Shown here: positions 8,648 to 18,274 of the stretch, piece after piece
Layout: every line of letters starts with the position of its first letter
Position numbering within the stretch: position 1 is the first letter of the stretch
Assembly (NCBI RefSeq): GCF_014202505.1
Contig: NZ_JACHGW010000002.1
Coordinates: forward strand, 682,001-746,000
From: Armatimonas rosea
GTDB taxonomy: Bacteria; Armatimonadota; Armatimonadia; Armatimonadales; Armatimonadaceae
Length of the DNA: 64,000 bases
Direction of reading: 5' to 3'
The notes under the pieces: model-generated
Database searches by the model: none
Told to the model about the DNA's origin: nothing
What the model saw: only the letters and a program-made list of their open reading frames with translations
Made by a program: the position numbers and the translations under genes

Positions 8648-10774
8648 CTAGTAGGGCCGGACGAGCTTGAGGGTTGCCTGAGTTTTTGTGTTGTTGGCGT
8701 TGGGATCGCCCAGGATGACGAAGATATCGGCGCCGTTGGAGCGTGAGCGCTGGGTGTAGGCAAGGTAAAGATTTGTTCCGTTGCGCGCTCCCACATTGGC
8801 GGCGTTGCCACTGCCGTTCTGGGAGATCAGGCGGGCGGAGAGGGTGCGGAGCGTGTCGAGACGAAACGTGCCCGTGGCGATTGCCTGGCGCGTCGTTGTC
8901 GTGCCGCGCTTCTGCTGGTTGTAGCTGGTGCTCACCGAGAGGGGCTTGCTGACCAGGAAGCCCTGTCCGAAGTTCAGATCGGTGGTGGGAAGCCCGCCTT
9001 GACGGCCCTGCCCCACACGCAGGCCGCCGCCCTGAAAGAGGGTTCGCTGGTTCCAGCCCAGCCCGATCCCCGTGGAGAAGTCCTTGTAGCGCGTGGTGGC
9101 GCTGTCCTCGCGTCGGCCTTGGCTGGCATCGAGGGAGAGGCTCGTTCCCTTGCGGGTCTGGACACTGGCGGTGCTGGTGAGGTTCTCGTAGAAGAACGCG
9201 CCGCTGGTGAGGCGATCCGCTTGGTTGTAGTCGAGCTTGAGGTCGTAGGAGAAGAGGCGGCCCCGGTCGAACTGGTTGTGGAGCCCCGTGCTGACCGACC
9301 AGCCCTGGCGGTCCTGGTTCTGGATAAGCCCGAGCGTGCTGATAAAGTCCGCGGAGAGCTGGGAGCGGATGAGGGTGTAGGAGGGCTTACCATTGGTGGC
9401 GCTGCTGTTGAGGTAGAGAACACTATCGCTCCCCTTGGGCTGCGCTCCCAGCCAGGACTGCGTGCGGCGGGCGTAGAACGTGTTGCGCCGGTCCTTGGCC
9501 AGCCAGCCGTAGGTGCCGTGTGCCCGTGCGACCCGGCTGGCGACAAGGCCGTAGAGATTGTCCGCTGTCCCCGAGACCCCGACCTCGCTGTAGAGCCCGA
9601 TCGCCTGCTTTAGGGAGAACGCCATGGCATCGCGGTCGGTCTTGGTGGAGCGTGCCTCCGAGGCGACAAGCCCAATCGACGTGGCACCGTCGCGTCCGAC
9701 CACCTTCATGCCGGTGTCGAACTGGGGGATGCGCTGGGAGTAGAACAGGTCTGCATCGGGGAGGAACTCGCTGCCCTCGGCAAAGAACGGGCGACGGTCC
9801 GCGACAAACTGCTCGTTGTAGGAGAAGTTGACACTGGCGACATTCTGCTCGATGGTCTGGAAGTCCGGGTTGATCGCCATCAGCCCGGTGAGCGTTGTCG
9901 AGAAGGGGTACTTAATGTCCAGCCCGACCCGCCCGCTCTCGCCGTTGGACTTCGCGGTGCCGATGGTGTAGGGCAGAAAGACCGGCTTGGGAGTCGCATC
10001 GGGCATGGGCTGCGCGAGGTGGATATCGGGGGCGTTCTGTGCCAGGAGAGAGAGAGACTGTGCCTCGGAGGGAACCGCGGGCCAGATGACAAAGTTGGGC
10101 TCACGGGCGAGCTGGCGGATGAGCTGCATCCCAAAGACCTTGGACTTGGTGGGGTGGCGCATCAGGCCAAAGGGAATCGCCAGCTCACAGGTCCAGCCAT
10201 CCGCGACCCGCTTGCTCGCCCCGCGCCAGTCGCCCGCCCAGGTGATGTTGTCCGCCGTCCCCCCTTCGAGCGTGTGGTAGAGCGTCCCTAGCGGGTTGAT
10301 GGAGAACGCCGAGAGCCCACGGTGCTGGTGCTGGCTGTCGATCAGCACGGTGATATGGTCGTCGCCGTAGACCGCTCCGCTGCCGCGCTGGGTCTCGCTG
10401 GCACGGATGAGCTCGGGGTGGGAGTCGTGGCAGTGGAAGGCGACATAGAGTGTCTTGCCATCGGTGGTCGCCCAGGCCTCGGTACGCTCACTCACCGGGG
10501 TGCTGCCGCCAAAGCGCGCAAAGCTCTCGACCCGGAGTGCGCCCTTCCAGCACGCATCGGAGAGGTCACCGTCGAGCTGGGGCACGGTCTTCGTGGTCGG
10601 AAGCGTGTGGCTCTTGCGTGGCCCCGGCCCCGCGAGAGCGGCAGTGGGCACCAGGAGGCTCAGGACGATTCCAAACACCGTTAGGACGGTAAAGTCTTGA
10701 GAGAAGCGAACGGCGGAGGCACGACGCCCCAGTGCCCCACGTTCACCGTGCGGGCTTGTCTTGGTAAGGTGCAT
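8648..10774 (-). CDS. Large secreted protein with CBM9-like N-terminal domain and DUF5916-like beta-barrel region
   Basis: Exported protein of 708 residues. A long basic N-region is followed by a hydrophobic segment (FTVLTVFGIVLSLLVPTAALA), a probable signal peptide. Residues about 60-250 look like a CBM9-type domain: PQLDGDLSDACWKGA, then TLYVAFHCHD, then YGDDHITVLIDSQ. The remainder has FSYNEQFVADRRPFFAEGSEF, typical of DUF5916 proteins, and many alternating strands to an aromatic C-terminus (LKLVRPY), compatible with an outer-membrane barrel. The role is unknown; carbohydrate-related binding or processing at the cell surface is a guess. It lies 4 bp after the beta-propeller gene. Confidence 0.75.
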   Translation of the reverse strand: MHLTKTSPHGERGALGRRASAVRFSQDFTVLTVFGIVLSLLVPTAALAGPGPRKSHTLPTTKTVPQLDGDLSDACWKGALRVESFARFGGSTPVSERTEAWATTDGKTLYVAFHCHDSHPELIRASETQRGSGAVYGDDHITVLIDSQHQHRGLSAFSINPLGTLYHTLEGGTADNITWAGDWRGASKRVADGWTCELAIPFGLMRHPTKSKVFGMQLIRQLAREPNFVIWPAVPSEAQSLSLLAQNAPDIHLAQPMPDATPKPVFLPYTIGTAKSNGESGRVGLDIKYPFSTTLTGLMAINPDFQTIEQNVASVNFSYNEQFVADRRPFFAEGSEFLPDADLFYSQRIPQFDTGMKVVGRDGATSIGLVASEARSTKTDRDAMAFSLKQAIGLYSEVGVSGTADNLYGLVASRVARAHGTYGWLAKDRRNTFYARRTQSWLGAQPKGSDSVLYLNSSATNGKPSYTLIRSQLSADFISTLGLIQNQDRQGWSVSTGLHNQFDRGRLFSYDLKLDYNQADRLTSGAFFYENLTSTASVQTRKGTSLSLDASQGRREDSATTRYKDFSTGIGLGWNQRTLFQGGGLRVGQGRQGGLPTTDLNFGQGFLVSKPLSVSTSYNQQKRGTTTTRQAIATGTFRLDTLRTLSARLISQNGSGNAANVGARNGTNLYLAYTQRSRSNGADIFVILGDPNANNTKTQATLKLVRPY

Positions 10775-10778
10775 TATT

Positions 10779-12053
10779 TTATTTGCTTTTCACGCAGTAG
10801 AGCGTGTTGGCAGTGCGGATCAGCAGCCGATCACCGGCCAGAGCGGGCGTAGCCATACACATGTCGTCGTCGGTGAGGCGGTTGGTCTGGAGGAGCTCGA
10901 AGGTATCCCCCGCTTTCAAGACATAGCAAACCCCGTCCTCGCTCAGGCAGTAGAGCTTGCCCCCGGCGGCCCACGGCGACGACGTAAACCCGGAGCCGAT
11001 CGGGAGGCGTGCTCGGTCGTAGAGCTGCTTGCCGGTCTTGGCATCGAAGGCACTGAACAAGCCTCGGTCATAGAGCACGTAGACGCGCCCCTCGTAGTAC
11101 AGCGGCGACGGGTTATACGGCCCGGCGGTGGGGTTCGACCACGCGATTGCCGTCGCACTTCCCGTAATATCGCCGCTGGCTCCGGGGCGGATGGCGTAGA
11201 GTGGGCGCAGCGAGTCCCCGACATAGCCGGAGCTCACAAAGAGCAGGCCATCACCGGTGGTCGGGGTGGGAATGGTGATACTGGACATCCCCTTGAGCGA
11301 CCAGAGCAGCTTGCCGTCTTGGGGATCGTAGCTCCGCACGGCGCGGGTGCCAGGGACCACCAGCTCGGTGCGCGGGCCGCTCTGCCAGACAAACGGAGTC
11401 GCCCAGTTACTCTTCTCGTCGCGCTCCACTTGCCAGAGGGGCTTTCCTGTCTTGGCATCCAAGGCCAGCAGCTCCGCGTGCTCGTCGTTGTCGTTGAGCA
11501 GAAAGAGCTTTCCCTGGTGCAAGACCGGCGAGGCCGCGTAGCCCCAGCCATTGCGCGTCTTGCGCGGCTCTAGCTTTTGCGACCAGAGCACCTTGCCCGA
11601 CTTGGCATCGAGCGTGAAGAGCCCGAGGCCGCCAAAGAGCGCATAGACCCGCTCGCCATCGGTGACCGGCGTCTCGGCACCGTAGCTGTTCTTGAGGTGG
11701 ACGGTCGTGGAGGGCGGGCCATGAAAGACGGTCTTTTCCCAGAGGAGCTTGCCGGTCGTCAGGCTCAGGCAGCTGACATTGAAGGAGTGCTCGTCCTTGG
11801 GGAGCTCCAGCCGCTCGCCACCAAAGTAGAGCCCTTTCCGGGGCTTCTCGCCCTCGCTCGGGCGGACAACGGCGGTGAGATAGACCCGGTCGCCCCAGAC
11901 AATCGGCGACGACCAGCTCTTGCCGGGGAGCGCGGTGCGCCAGGCGATATTCTCGGTCGCCGACCAGCGGGTGGGAAGCGCACGGCTCGCCCCGACTCCT
12001 GCGGCGTTGGGGCCACGAAACTGCGGCCAGTGGGGGGTGTTTTGGAGAGGCAT
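10779..12053 (-). CDS. PQQ-binding-like beta-propeller repeat protein
   Basis: Beta-propeller protein of 424 residues built from blades with the recurring pattern (x)3-GK-x-LW, for example TTGKLLWEKT, KSGKVLWSQK, KTGKPLWQVE and QDGKLLWSLK. These repeats fit the PQQ_2/YvrL-like family; binding of real PQQ is not implied. It starts with WPQFRGPNAAGVG, a motif seen in many planctomycete and verrucomicrobial propeller proteins. No clear signal peptide precedes it. It sits head to tail between the SGNH hydrolase (adjacent stop and start) and the DUF5916-like gene. Probably a scaffold or binding protein; ligand unknown. Confidence 0.88.
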   Translation of the reverse strand: MPLQNTPHWPQFRGPNAAGVGASRALPTRWSATENIAWRTALPGKSWSSPIVWGDRVYLTAVVRPSEGEKPRKGLYFGGERLELPKDEHSFNVSCLSLTTGKLLWEKTVFHGPPSTTVHLKNSYGAETPVTDGERVYALFGGLGLFTLDAKSGKVLWSQKLEPRKTRNGWGYAASPVLHQGKLFLLNDNDEHAELLALDAKTGKPLWQVERDEKSNWATPFVWQSGPRTELVVPGTRAVRSYDPQDGKLLWSLKGMSSITIPTPTTGDGLLFVSSGYVGDSLRPLYAIRPGASGDITGSATAIAWSNPTAGPYNPSPLYYEGRVYVLYDRGLFSAFDAKTGKQLYDRARLPIGSGFTSSPWAAGGKLYCLSEDGVCYVLKAGDTFELLQTNRLTDDDMCMATPALAGDRLLIRTANTLYCVKSK

Positions 12054-12584
12054 CTAGAAAATCCATTCCGCCAGCAAAGGCCGGGCGTAGTCGGTGAGGG
12101 CGAGGTAGGCGTCGTCGGTGAGGTGTAGGCCATCCTCAATAAAAAACTGTGCGAGGGGCGCGCCCTCGGGGAAGAAGACCGCGTTGCTCTCGACATAGAG
12201 ATCGCCGGGGGCTAGCTGTGCGCCAATCGCGGCGTTGAGCGAGTCGATCTGCTCCCACTTGCCGAGCTTCTGGGGGGCTTTGATGATCCCAAAGTAGGCT
12301 AGCCGCGCGTGTGGCACCTGCGCTTGGAGGGTCGCGCGGCAGGCCCACACGTTGGCGATAATCTCGTGATCGGGGACCTCCGCGTTGAGGTCGTTGCTCC
12401 CACAGTAGAAGAGCACGACGTCCGGCGGCTCCTCGGTGAGCACGGCGGCGAGGTGCTCGGCCCAGAACGTCGTGACAGTCCCCCCGATCGCGCGGTTGAC
12501 GACGCGGCAAGCCGGCGCGACAGCCAGGACACAGGCCCACTGCTCAAAGATCGAGCTTCCGACAACGAGGACAGTGGGCTGCAT
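12054..12584 (-). CDS. SGNH/GDSL-family hydrolase
   Basis: Small esterase/lipase-like protein of 176 residues. The block I serine is in VVGSSIFEQW, the block II glycine in AIGGTVT, the block III motif is YCGSNDLN, and block V DGLHLTDDAY supplies the catalytic Asp and His. All four blocks are intact, so it is probably an active acyl or acetyl esterase, for example a carbohydrate deacetylase. No signal peptide is seen. It starts 13 bp after the LLM oxidoreductase and its stop abuts the beta-propeller start, so it belongs to the same operon. Confidence 0.87.
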   Translation of the reverse strand: MQPTVLVVGSSIFEQWACVLAVAPACRVVNRAIGGTVTTFWAEHLAAVLTEEPPDVVLFYCGSNDLNAEVPDHEIIANVWACRATLQAQVPHARLAYFGIIKAPQKLGKWEQIDSLNAAIGAQLAPGDLYVESNAVFFPEGAPLAQFFIEDGLHLTDDAYLALTDYARPLLAEWIF

Positions 12585-12596
12585 CTCTTGCTGTGC

Positions 12597-13622
12597 CTAT
12601 CCATTGACCCGCGGTAGGACATCATCCCCGATGCGCCGGATCGCCCCAAGGACATTCTCATGCCCGACCATGGCCCCGTCGATCTGGATCGTCACCCGGT
12701 CGATCCCGCCGAGGTCATCGTTCACCCGCAGGATCTTCTCCGCGATATCTTTTGGAGAGCCCACCATCAAGGCCCCTTTCGGCCCACGGGAGTGCTCGAA
12801 CTGGAGCTTGGGCGAGCCGTTCCAGCCACGCTCGCGCCCGATCCGGCCAAAGACCACCTCGTAGCCCGGGTAGAGAGTCGCCGCGGCTTCGTCGGTGGTC
12901 TCGCCCACATAGCCAATCGTGTGGATGCTGACAGAGGGTTTTCCTGCGGCGTGTCCGGCGGCGCGCCAGGCCTCCCGGTAGAGCTCGACATAGGGCCGGA
13001 ACTGCGCGGGTTCGCCCCCGATAATCGCCACCACGAGAGGCAGGCCCAGGTTTCCGGCGCGCACAAACGATGCGGGGGTCCCCCCGACCCCAAGGCGGAT
13101 GGGGAGCTGGGTCTGAACGGGGCGCGGGAAGACCCCCTGCCCGGTGAGGGGTGCGCGGAACTTGCCGCTCCAGTGGGCCGTGACACTCTCTCGGAGCTGG
13201 AGGAGGAGCTCGAGCTTCTCCGTGAAGAGGGCATCGTAGTCCCGCAGGTCGAAGCCAAAGAGCGGGTAGGACTCGATAAACGACCCCCGCCCGACAATGA
13301 TCTCCGCCCGGCCCTGTGAGATCAGGTCGAGAGTCGCGAACTGCTGAAACACCCGCACGGGATCGTCGGAGCTGAGCACGGTCACCGCGCTGGTGAGCCG
13401 GAGGTGCTTGGTCTGGGCCGCGATCGCCGCCAGCACGACCGCGGGGCTTGAGGCGATGTAGTCCGGGCGGTGGTGCTCCCCGATCCCAATGACATGGAGC
13501 CCCTGCTGGTCGGCGAGCGCGGCGGCTTCGAGCAGCTGCTGCATGCGCTGCTCCTCACCGACGGGCAGCCCTGCGGCATCCAGGGAGGTCCCCACAAACG
13601 AATCTAGGCCAATCTCAATCAT
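12597..13622 (-). CDS. LLM-class flavin-dependent oxidoreductase
   Basis: Luciferase-like monooxygenase-family protein of 341 residues. The TIM-barrel signature runs IEIGLDSF, then GIGEHHRPDYIASSP, then LRLTSAVTVLSSDDPVRVFQQFATLDLIS, then GRAEIIVGRGSF. These are standard for enzymes using F420 or reduced FMN. The cofactor and substrate cannot be decided from sequence. It heads a minus-strand run of closely packed genes reaching cdsA. AGGGGA lies about 8 bp upstream of the ATG as a ribosome binding site. The divergent GH2 gene begins about 100 bp away. Confidence 0.9.
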   Translation of the reverse strand: MIEIGLDSFVGTSLDAAGLPVGEEQRMQQLLEAAALADQQGLHVIGIGEHHRPDYIASSPAVVLAAIAAQTKHLRLTSAVTVLSSDDPVRVFQQFATLDLISQGRAEIIVGRGSFIESYPLFGFDLRDYDALFTEKLELLLQLRESVTAHWSGKFRAPLTGQGVFPRPVQTQLPIRLGVGGTPASFVRAGNLGLPLVVAIIGGEPAQFRPYVELYREAWRAAGHAAGKPSVSIHTIGYVGETTDEAAATLYPGYEVVFGRIGRERGWNGSPKLQFEHSRGPKGALMVGSPKDIAEKILRVNDDLGGIDRVTIQIDGAMVGHENVLGAIRRIGDDVLPRVNG

Positions 13623-13709
13623 GTGCTGTCCCCTAATAACTGCTTCAGAGTTTAGAACAATTGTTATTTATCTGCAATGGTGCCGCACACAGAGCGGGGA
13701 CGAATCTTC

Positions 13710-13715
13710 TATAAT
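13710..13715 (+). promoter_or_regulatory. -10 element of the GH2 gene, probable leaderless start
   Basis: A perfect TATAAT ends 6 bp before the ATG at 13722, so transcription should begin at or very near the start codon. No ribosome binding site and no good -35 hexamer at 17 bp are present. Confidence 0.55.
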
Positions 13716-13721
13716 GCGTGT

Positions 13722-16094
13722 ATGAACCGTCTGTCTTTTGATCGTGGGTGGAAGTTTGCGCGCTTTGGGCTGATGCCCGAGGGAGGCTCCTTGCCCGAGC
13801 CCGAGGGACTGGAGCAACCAGGCTTCTCGGATGGGGCATGGCGAACCCTGGACCTGCCGCACGACTGGGGGATCGAGGGGCCGTTCCGCGGCGACCTGCC
13901 CAACGAGACCGGCAAGCTGCCTTGGGCGGGGATCGGGTGGTACCGCAAGACCCTGCCCGCACCGCCTGCCGGCAAGCGTGTCTACCTCGATTTTGATGGC
14001 GCGATGAGCCACCCCAAGGTCTATGTCAATGGCAAGCTCGCGGGGGAGTGGGCCTACGGCTACGCCAGCTTCCGGGTGGAGCTCACGCCCCACTTGAAGA
14101 GTTCGGGCACGAATCTGATCGCCGTGCGGCTGGACAACCCCCCGGACTCGTCGCGCTGGTACCCCGGCGGCGGCCTCTACCGCCATGTCTGGCTCGTGAC
14201 CGGCGAGCCCGTGCACCTGGCCCACAACGGGGTCTTTGTCTACACCACCGAGGTCAGCGCGGAGCGCGCGACCGTGGCGATTGAGGCGAGTGTCGAGGGC
14301 GGCATGGGCGAGCTTCGCCACGAGGTTCTCTGGAAGGGAAAAGTGGTCGCCAAGGCTGAGGGGCTCACGGCCCGTGTCGTGCTCACGCGACCGCAGCTCT
14401 GGAGCGGCGCGACCCCGAATCTCTACACGCTCAAGACCACGCTCTGGGTGGACGGTAAGCTCTCGGACACACAGCTCACGACATTTGGCGTGCGCAAGAT
14501 CGAGTGGAGCGGGGCCAAGGGCTTCTTGCTCAATGGCGAGCGTGTGACCCTCAACGGGGTCTGCAACCACCACGATCTCGGGCTCCTCGGCGGTGCGGTC
14601 CATGAGCGTGCGATCGAGCGCCAGCTGGAGATCTTGAAGGAGATGGGGTGCAACGCGATCCGCACCAGCCACAACCCGCCCGCCCCCGAGCTGCTCGATG
14701 CCTGCGACCGCCTGGGCTTTCTGGTGATCGACGAGGCCTTTGACTGCTGGCGTCAGGGCAAGAAACCCAACGACTACCACCGGGACTTCGACGCCTGGCA
14801 CGAGCGGGATATTGTCGCCTTTGTCCACCGCGATCGGAACCATCCCTGCGTGATCGCCTGGAGCAGCGGCAACGAGATCCCCGAGCAGGGCAACGCGGCG
14901 GGGGCGGCCCTCTCCCGCGAGCTCACCGCGCTCTTCCACCGCGAGGACCCGACCCGGCTCGTGGCGGCGGGATGCAACAATGGCAACGCGGGGAGCAATG
15001 GCTTCTCGGAGACGGTCGATCTGTTTGGCTACAACTACAAGCCGCACCTCTACGCCGCGTTTCGGGCGCGCTACCCCCGCCAGCCGCTCTTTGGCAGCGA
15101 GACTAGCTCGTGCGTGAGCAGCTACAGCGAGTACTTCTTCCCGGTCGAGAAGGACAAGAGCAAGGGCTTCTTCAACTTCCAGGTCAGCTCCTACGACCTC
15201 TACGCCCCCAGCTGGGCGATGAAGCCCGATATCGAGTGGGAGGGCTTGGATAAAAACCCGAGTGTCGCCGGGGAGTTTGTCTGGACCGGCTTTGACTACC
15301 TGGGCGAGCCCACCCCATTTAACTCCGACCGCACCAATGCCCTGAACTTCTCCGACCCCAAGGAGCGCGAGAAGGCCATGGCACTCTTTGAGAAGCTGGG
15401 CAACCATGCCCCGTCGCGCAGCTCCTACTTTGGGATCGTGGACCTGTGTGGCTTCAAAAAAGACCGCTTCTACCTCTACCAGGCCCGCTGGCGCCCGGAG
15501 CTTCCGATGGCACACTTGCTCCCGCACTGGAGCTGGCCGGGCCGCGAGGGGCAAGTCACCCCGGTGCATCTCTACACCAGCGGCGATGAGGCGGAGCTCT
15601 TTCTCAATGGCAAGTCGCTGGGGCGGAAGACACGCGCGCCCCTGACCTACCGGCTGGTCTGGGACGATGTTCTCTACGCGCCGGGCGAGCTCAAGGCAGT
15701 GGCCTACAAAGGTGGCAAGCCGTGGGCGGAGGCGGTGCAGCGCACGACCGGCCCCGCGGTGCAGCTCAAGCTGACCGCCGACCGCACCAAGCTCACGGAG
15801 GGCCGCGACCTGAGCTTTGTCACGGTGACAATTGTCGATGCCAAGGGCCAGCAGGTGCCCTCCGCCGACCACCTGCTACGCTTCACGCTCACCGGGAGCG
15901 CCGCCGAGCTCGCCGCGGTGGGAAATGGCGATGCCACCAACCCGCGCCGCTTCCAGACCACCGAGTACCCCGCGTTTCACGGCCTCGCGCTGGCGATTGT
16001 TCGCGCCAAGCACGACACCAAGGGCGAGGTCACGCTCCGGATAGAGGCCGCCGGGCTCAAGGGCGCGTCGGTCAAGGTGCGTGTTGGCGGGTAG
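13722..16094 (+). CDS. Glycoside hydrolase family 2 beta-galactosidase-like protein
   Basis: GH2 enzyme of 790 residues that should hydrolyse beta-linked galactosides or related sugars. The order is sugar-binding domain (residues about 1-180, DLPHDWGIEGPF), immunoglobulin-like domain, TIM barrel, then DUF4982/bacterial Ig-like modules. Barrel landmarks are GVCNHHDLGLLGGAV and IRTSHNPPAPELLDACDRLGF; the acid/base is E385 in SSGNEIPEQ and the nucleophile E460 in FGSETSS. No signal peptide is seen, so it is probably cytoplasmic or periplasmic by another route. I chose the ATG at 13722 because MNRLSFDRGWKFARFG is the usual GH2 N-terminus; the frame is open 15 codons further upstream. Confidence 0.93.
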   Translation: MNRLSFDRGWKFARFGLMPEGGSLPEPEGLEQPGFSDGAWRTLDLPHDWGIEGPFRGDLPNETGKLPWAGIGWYRKTLPAPPAGKRVYLDFDGAMSHPKVYVNGKLAGEWAYGYASFRVELTPHLKSSGTNLIAVRLDNPPDSSRWYPGGGLYRHVWLVTGEPVHLAHNGVFVYTTEVSAERATVAIEASVEGGMGELRHEVLWKGKVVAKAEGLTARVVLTRPQLWSGATPNLYTLKTTLWVDGKLSDTQLTTFGVRKIEWSGAKGFLLNGERVTLNGVCNHHDLGLLGGAVHERAIERQLEILKEMGCNAIRTSHNPPAPELLDACDRLGFLVIDEAFDCWRQGKKPNDYHRDFDAWHERDIVAFVHRDRNHPCVIAWSSGNEIPEQGNAAGAALSRELTALFHREDPTRLVAAGCNNGNAGSNGFSETVDLFGYNYKPHLYAAFRARYPRQPLFGSETSSCVSSYSEYFFPVEKDKSKGFFNFQVSSYDLYAPSWAMKPDIEWEGLDKNPSVAGEFVWTGFDYLGEPTPFNSDRTNALNFSDPKEREKAMALFEKLGNHAPSRSSYFGIVDLCGFKKDRFYLYQARWRPELPMAHLLPHWSWPGREGQVTPVHLYTSGDEAELFLNGKSLGRKTRAPLTYRLVWDDVLYAPGELKAVAYKGGKPWAEAVQRTTGPAVQLKLTADRTKLTEGRDLSFVTVTIVDAKGQQVPSADHLLRFTLTGSAAELAAVGNGDATNPRRFQTTEYPAFHGLALAIVRAKHDTKGEVTLRIEAAGLKGASVKVRVGG

Positions 16095-16095
16095 T

Positions 16096-16235
16096 CGCCG
16101 GGGATGTGCGGGGATTGGAAATCCCCGGCACAAGGAGAGGGAGCGCCCCGAGGGCGCGGAGAGCGCTTGTTTCTGCGCGTCCTCGGGACGCTCCTGTTCT
16201 CAGCCGGGGACTTTCAGCCCCCGGCAAATCCCCGG
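16096..16235. repeat. Composite palindromic REP-like element
   Basis: About 140 bp between convergent genes made of nested hairpins. The left end has GGGGATTGGAAATCCCCGGC (16110-16129); the right end has GCCGGGGACTTTCAGCCCCC (from 16203). An internal imperfect arm pair, GAGCGCCCCGAGG and CCTCGGGACGCTC, joins them. Both end hairpins carry TTGGAAA or TTTCA in the loop and a GCCGG edge. The element at 25415-25536 has the same layout. Confidence 0.65.
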
Positions 16236-18182
16236 CTAGTGCGGAAAGACCATGTACATCTGGTAGCCCGTGAGCATCCCGAAGATTCCCCAGAGGGTGG
16301 GGATGACGTAGTCGCCCAGGATCAGGCCCAGGAAGAACGGCAGGAGCTTGCGGTAGCCCCCGATGCCGGCGTAGCGCAGCGTGATGGTCTTGAGCGCCCA
16401 GGCGATCAGGAACGGGCACCACATGTACTCCATCGTGTTGGTCATCCCCACGGCGTAGCCCAGCGGGTGCAGGGGGAAGCCCGTGAGACGCTGGCGGATC
16501 AGGGAGATGCCGATCGCCACCAGCATCCCAAAGCCCGCACCGAGCAAACCGGGAATATCGGCGAGCAGGGGGGAGACCAGCAGGGAGACGGTCTGACGGG
16601 CGGGGCCGGTGGCCCCGTTCTGGAGCGCGGGGCGGACCTTGGCCGTCGCGGCGCCGTAGGTGTAGTAGATATCCAGGTGCGCCCAGAACGCCGCGACTGT
16701 CCCGACTACGGCGGCAAAGAGGAGGGGCTTGAGCAGGGCGCGGGGGGAGAGTCCGCCGCCCTGCGCCATCTTCAGCGCCTCGGCGGAGTGCGGCATCGGG
16801 TTGTCGCGCATGTCGTTCATCCAGCTGGTGTAGCCGATCAGCACGGTCGCCTCTTTGCCGGTGAGATGGTTCTGTCCAAAGACATCGGCAACAAACTGCC
16901 CATTGCCCCACATCGGAGCCCAGGCCCAGCCCGCGCCCGCCTCGCTGACTACCCGCGCGAGGGTGATGGCGCAGCAGGTGTAGAGCGCGACATAGACCAG
17001 CGACTGCCAGAAGCTCGCCCCCGCCGCCGTGAGAAAGAGGGTCAAGAAGAGCAGGCCCGCCCCGCCGCCTACCAGCGCGGTCTTGGGGCTCATGAGCTCG
17101 TCGTGGGGGGCCTCGTCGGGGAGGCGTCTCTCCAGCGACTCCAGCGCCTTCTTGAAGGGCTTGCGCGCCATCCACACCGAGAAGAGTGCGATCCCCACAA
17201 ACGCCCCGAGGCCCTGCTCTTTGATAAAGGGCATCCGGTTGGTCGGGCCGCTCCCGCCGCTCTCCGAGAGCCCGAGCCAGGTACTGCCAATAATCAGCGC
17301 TTTCTGCACCAGGTACATCACCCAGCAGGAGAAGCTCACCTCCAGCGAGAGGAGATAGGCGATCCCGATAATCGACGGATAGAACGCCAGGGTGAAGCGC
17401 CCGATCGCGCTAAAGGGGCGCTCGGTGAAGAGAGGGCCAAGCTCGTTGAAGCCCATCCCCGGCTTGAGGGCGATACTGGGCACCGAGGGATAGAGGAAGT
17501 TGAGGTAGTTGACACTCTCCAAGAGCCCTGCGACCACGACGCCCGCCCAGAAGAGGGGGTTCTTAAAGATCGGCGCGCGCCCTCCGTTCTCGGTGATCTC
17601 CAGCGGCAAGAGCACCAGCGGGAAGGTCAGGCGCTCCTCCTCGATCCACTGCTTGCGAAACAGAGACATGGCGCACAGCAGGGTCCAGAAGATCGTGATA
17701 ATAAACGCGCTCCAGGCGAGCACGGGGATCGCCCAGCCCTTGAGGTTTTCCGGGGTCCAGAGGCTGGTGTTGCCCCGGAAGAAGCCATTGAGCACGGCGG
17801 GGTCGCGGGGGACAAGCCACGTGGGGATATTGGGCCAGATATAGTCCTTGAACTTACTGCCCCCCGTGGCGTAGTTCTCGTAGAAGGGGGCAGGAATCTG
17901 GTTGATGAGGATCTGCACAAAGCCATAGCCCGCCGCACAGGTGCCCACGCAGAGCATGGCGTAGAGGGTGATGAGCTCTCTCTGGTTGAGTGCCCATCTC
18001 TTGGCAAACTTCAGAAAGGCGAGGTTGATGCAGACCAGCGCAAAGAGCATCACCAGCGGCCCACGCTGGAGCGCCGTCTGTGTCCAGAGGAGCGCCTGGG
18101 TGACCACGTAGGCATAGGTGCCGAAGTAGGCATTGACGAGTAGGAGAAGAGAGCCTAAGCCATAGAGGACTGTCTTGCGCAT
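16236..18182 (-). CDS. Polytopic membrane protein, DUF6785/DUF6784-like
   Basis: Integral membrane protein of 648 residues with roughly 12-14 hydrophobic segments. The motif RKQWIEEERLTFPLVLLPLE near residue 195, then NPLFWAG and PSIIGIAYLLSLEVSFSCW, resembles the DUF6785/DUF6784 group common in Armatimonadota and Planctomycetes; I recall this from memory and cannot check it. A transport role is plausible but unproven. It is preceded by a TACAAT box 8 bp before the ATG, and convergent with the GH2 gene across a palindromic element. OPT-type transporters have a similar layout, so a distant link is possible. Confidence 0.75.
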   Translation of the reverse strand: MRKTVLYGLGSLLLLVNAYFGTYAYVVTQALLWTQTALQRGPLVMLFALVCINLAFLKFAKRWALNQRELITLYAMLCVGTCAAGYGFVQILINQIPAPFYENYATGGSKFKDYIWPNIPTWLVPRDPAVLNGFFRGNTSLWTPENLKGWAIPVLAWSAFIITIFWTLLCAMSLFRKQWIEEERLTFPLVLLPLEITENGGRAPIFKNPLFWAGVVVAGLLESVNYLNFLYPSVPSIALKPGMGFNELGPLFTERPFSAIGRFTLAFYPSIIGIAYLLSLEVSFSCWVMYLVQKALIIGSTWLGLSESGGSGPTNRMPFIKEQGLGAFVGIALFSVWMARKPFKKALESLERRLPDEAPHDELMSPKTALVGGGAGLLFLTLFLTAAGASFWQSLVYVALYTCCAITLARVVSEAGAGWAWAPMWGNGQFVADVFGQNHLTGKEATVLIGYTSWMNDMRDNPMPHSAEALKMAQGGGLSPRALLKPLLFAAVVGTVAAFWAHLDIYYTYGAATAKVRPALQNGATGPARQTVSLLVSPLLADIPGLLGAGFGMLVAIGISLIRQRLTGFPLHPLGYAVGMTNTMEYMWCPFLIAWALKTITLRYAGIGGYRKLLPFFLGLILGDYVIPTLWGIFGMLTGYQMYMVFPH

Positions 18183-18190
18183 GGAGCCTT

Positions 18191-18196
18191 ATTGTA
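18191..18196 (-). promoter_or_regulatory. -10 element, probable leaderless start for the DUF6785-like gene
   Basis: TACAAT on the minus strand ends 8 bp before the ATG at 18182. The expected transcription start falls within about two bases of the start codon. Confidence 0.5.
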
Positions 18197-18274
18197 ACCT
18201 ATTTCGCCCAATTCCATTGGGCGAACCAACGACGCAGGGAAGGAATCCGAGCGGCTTGTAGGGAAGTGAGCCCC

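Noticed and set aside
13668-15872. A 734-codon open frame on the minus strand, antisense to the GH2 gene
   Set aside because: It is the shadow of a GC-rich gene: its product is low-complexity, has no domain, and the GH2 frame has clear catalytic residues.
16104-18143. A 679-codon open frame on the plus strand opposite the DUF6785-like gene
   Set aside because: The translation is charged and repetitive with no hydrophobic or domain pattern, while the minus-strand frame gives a proper polytopic membrane protein.
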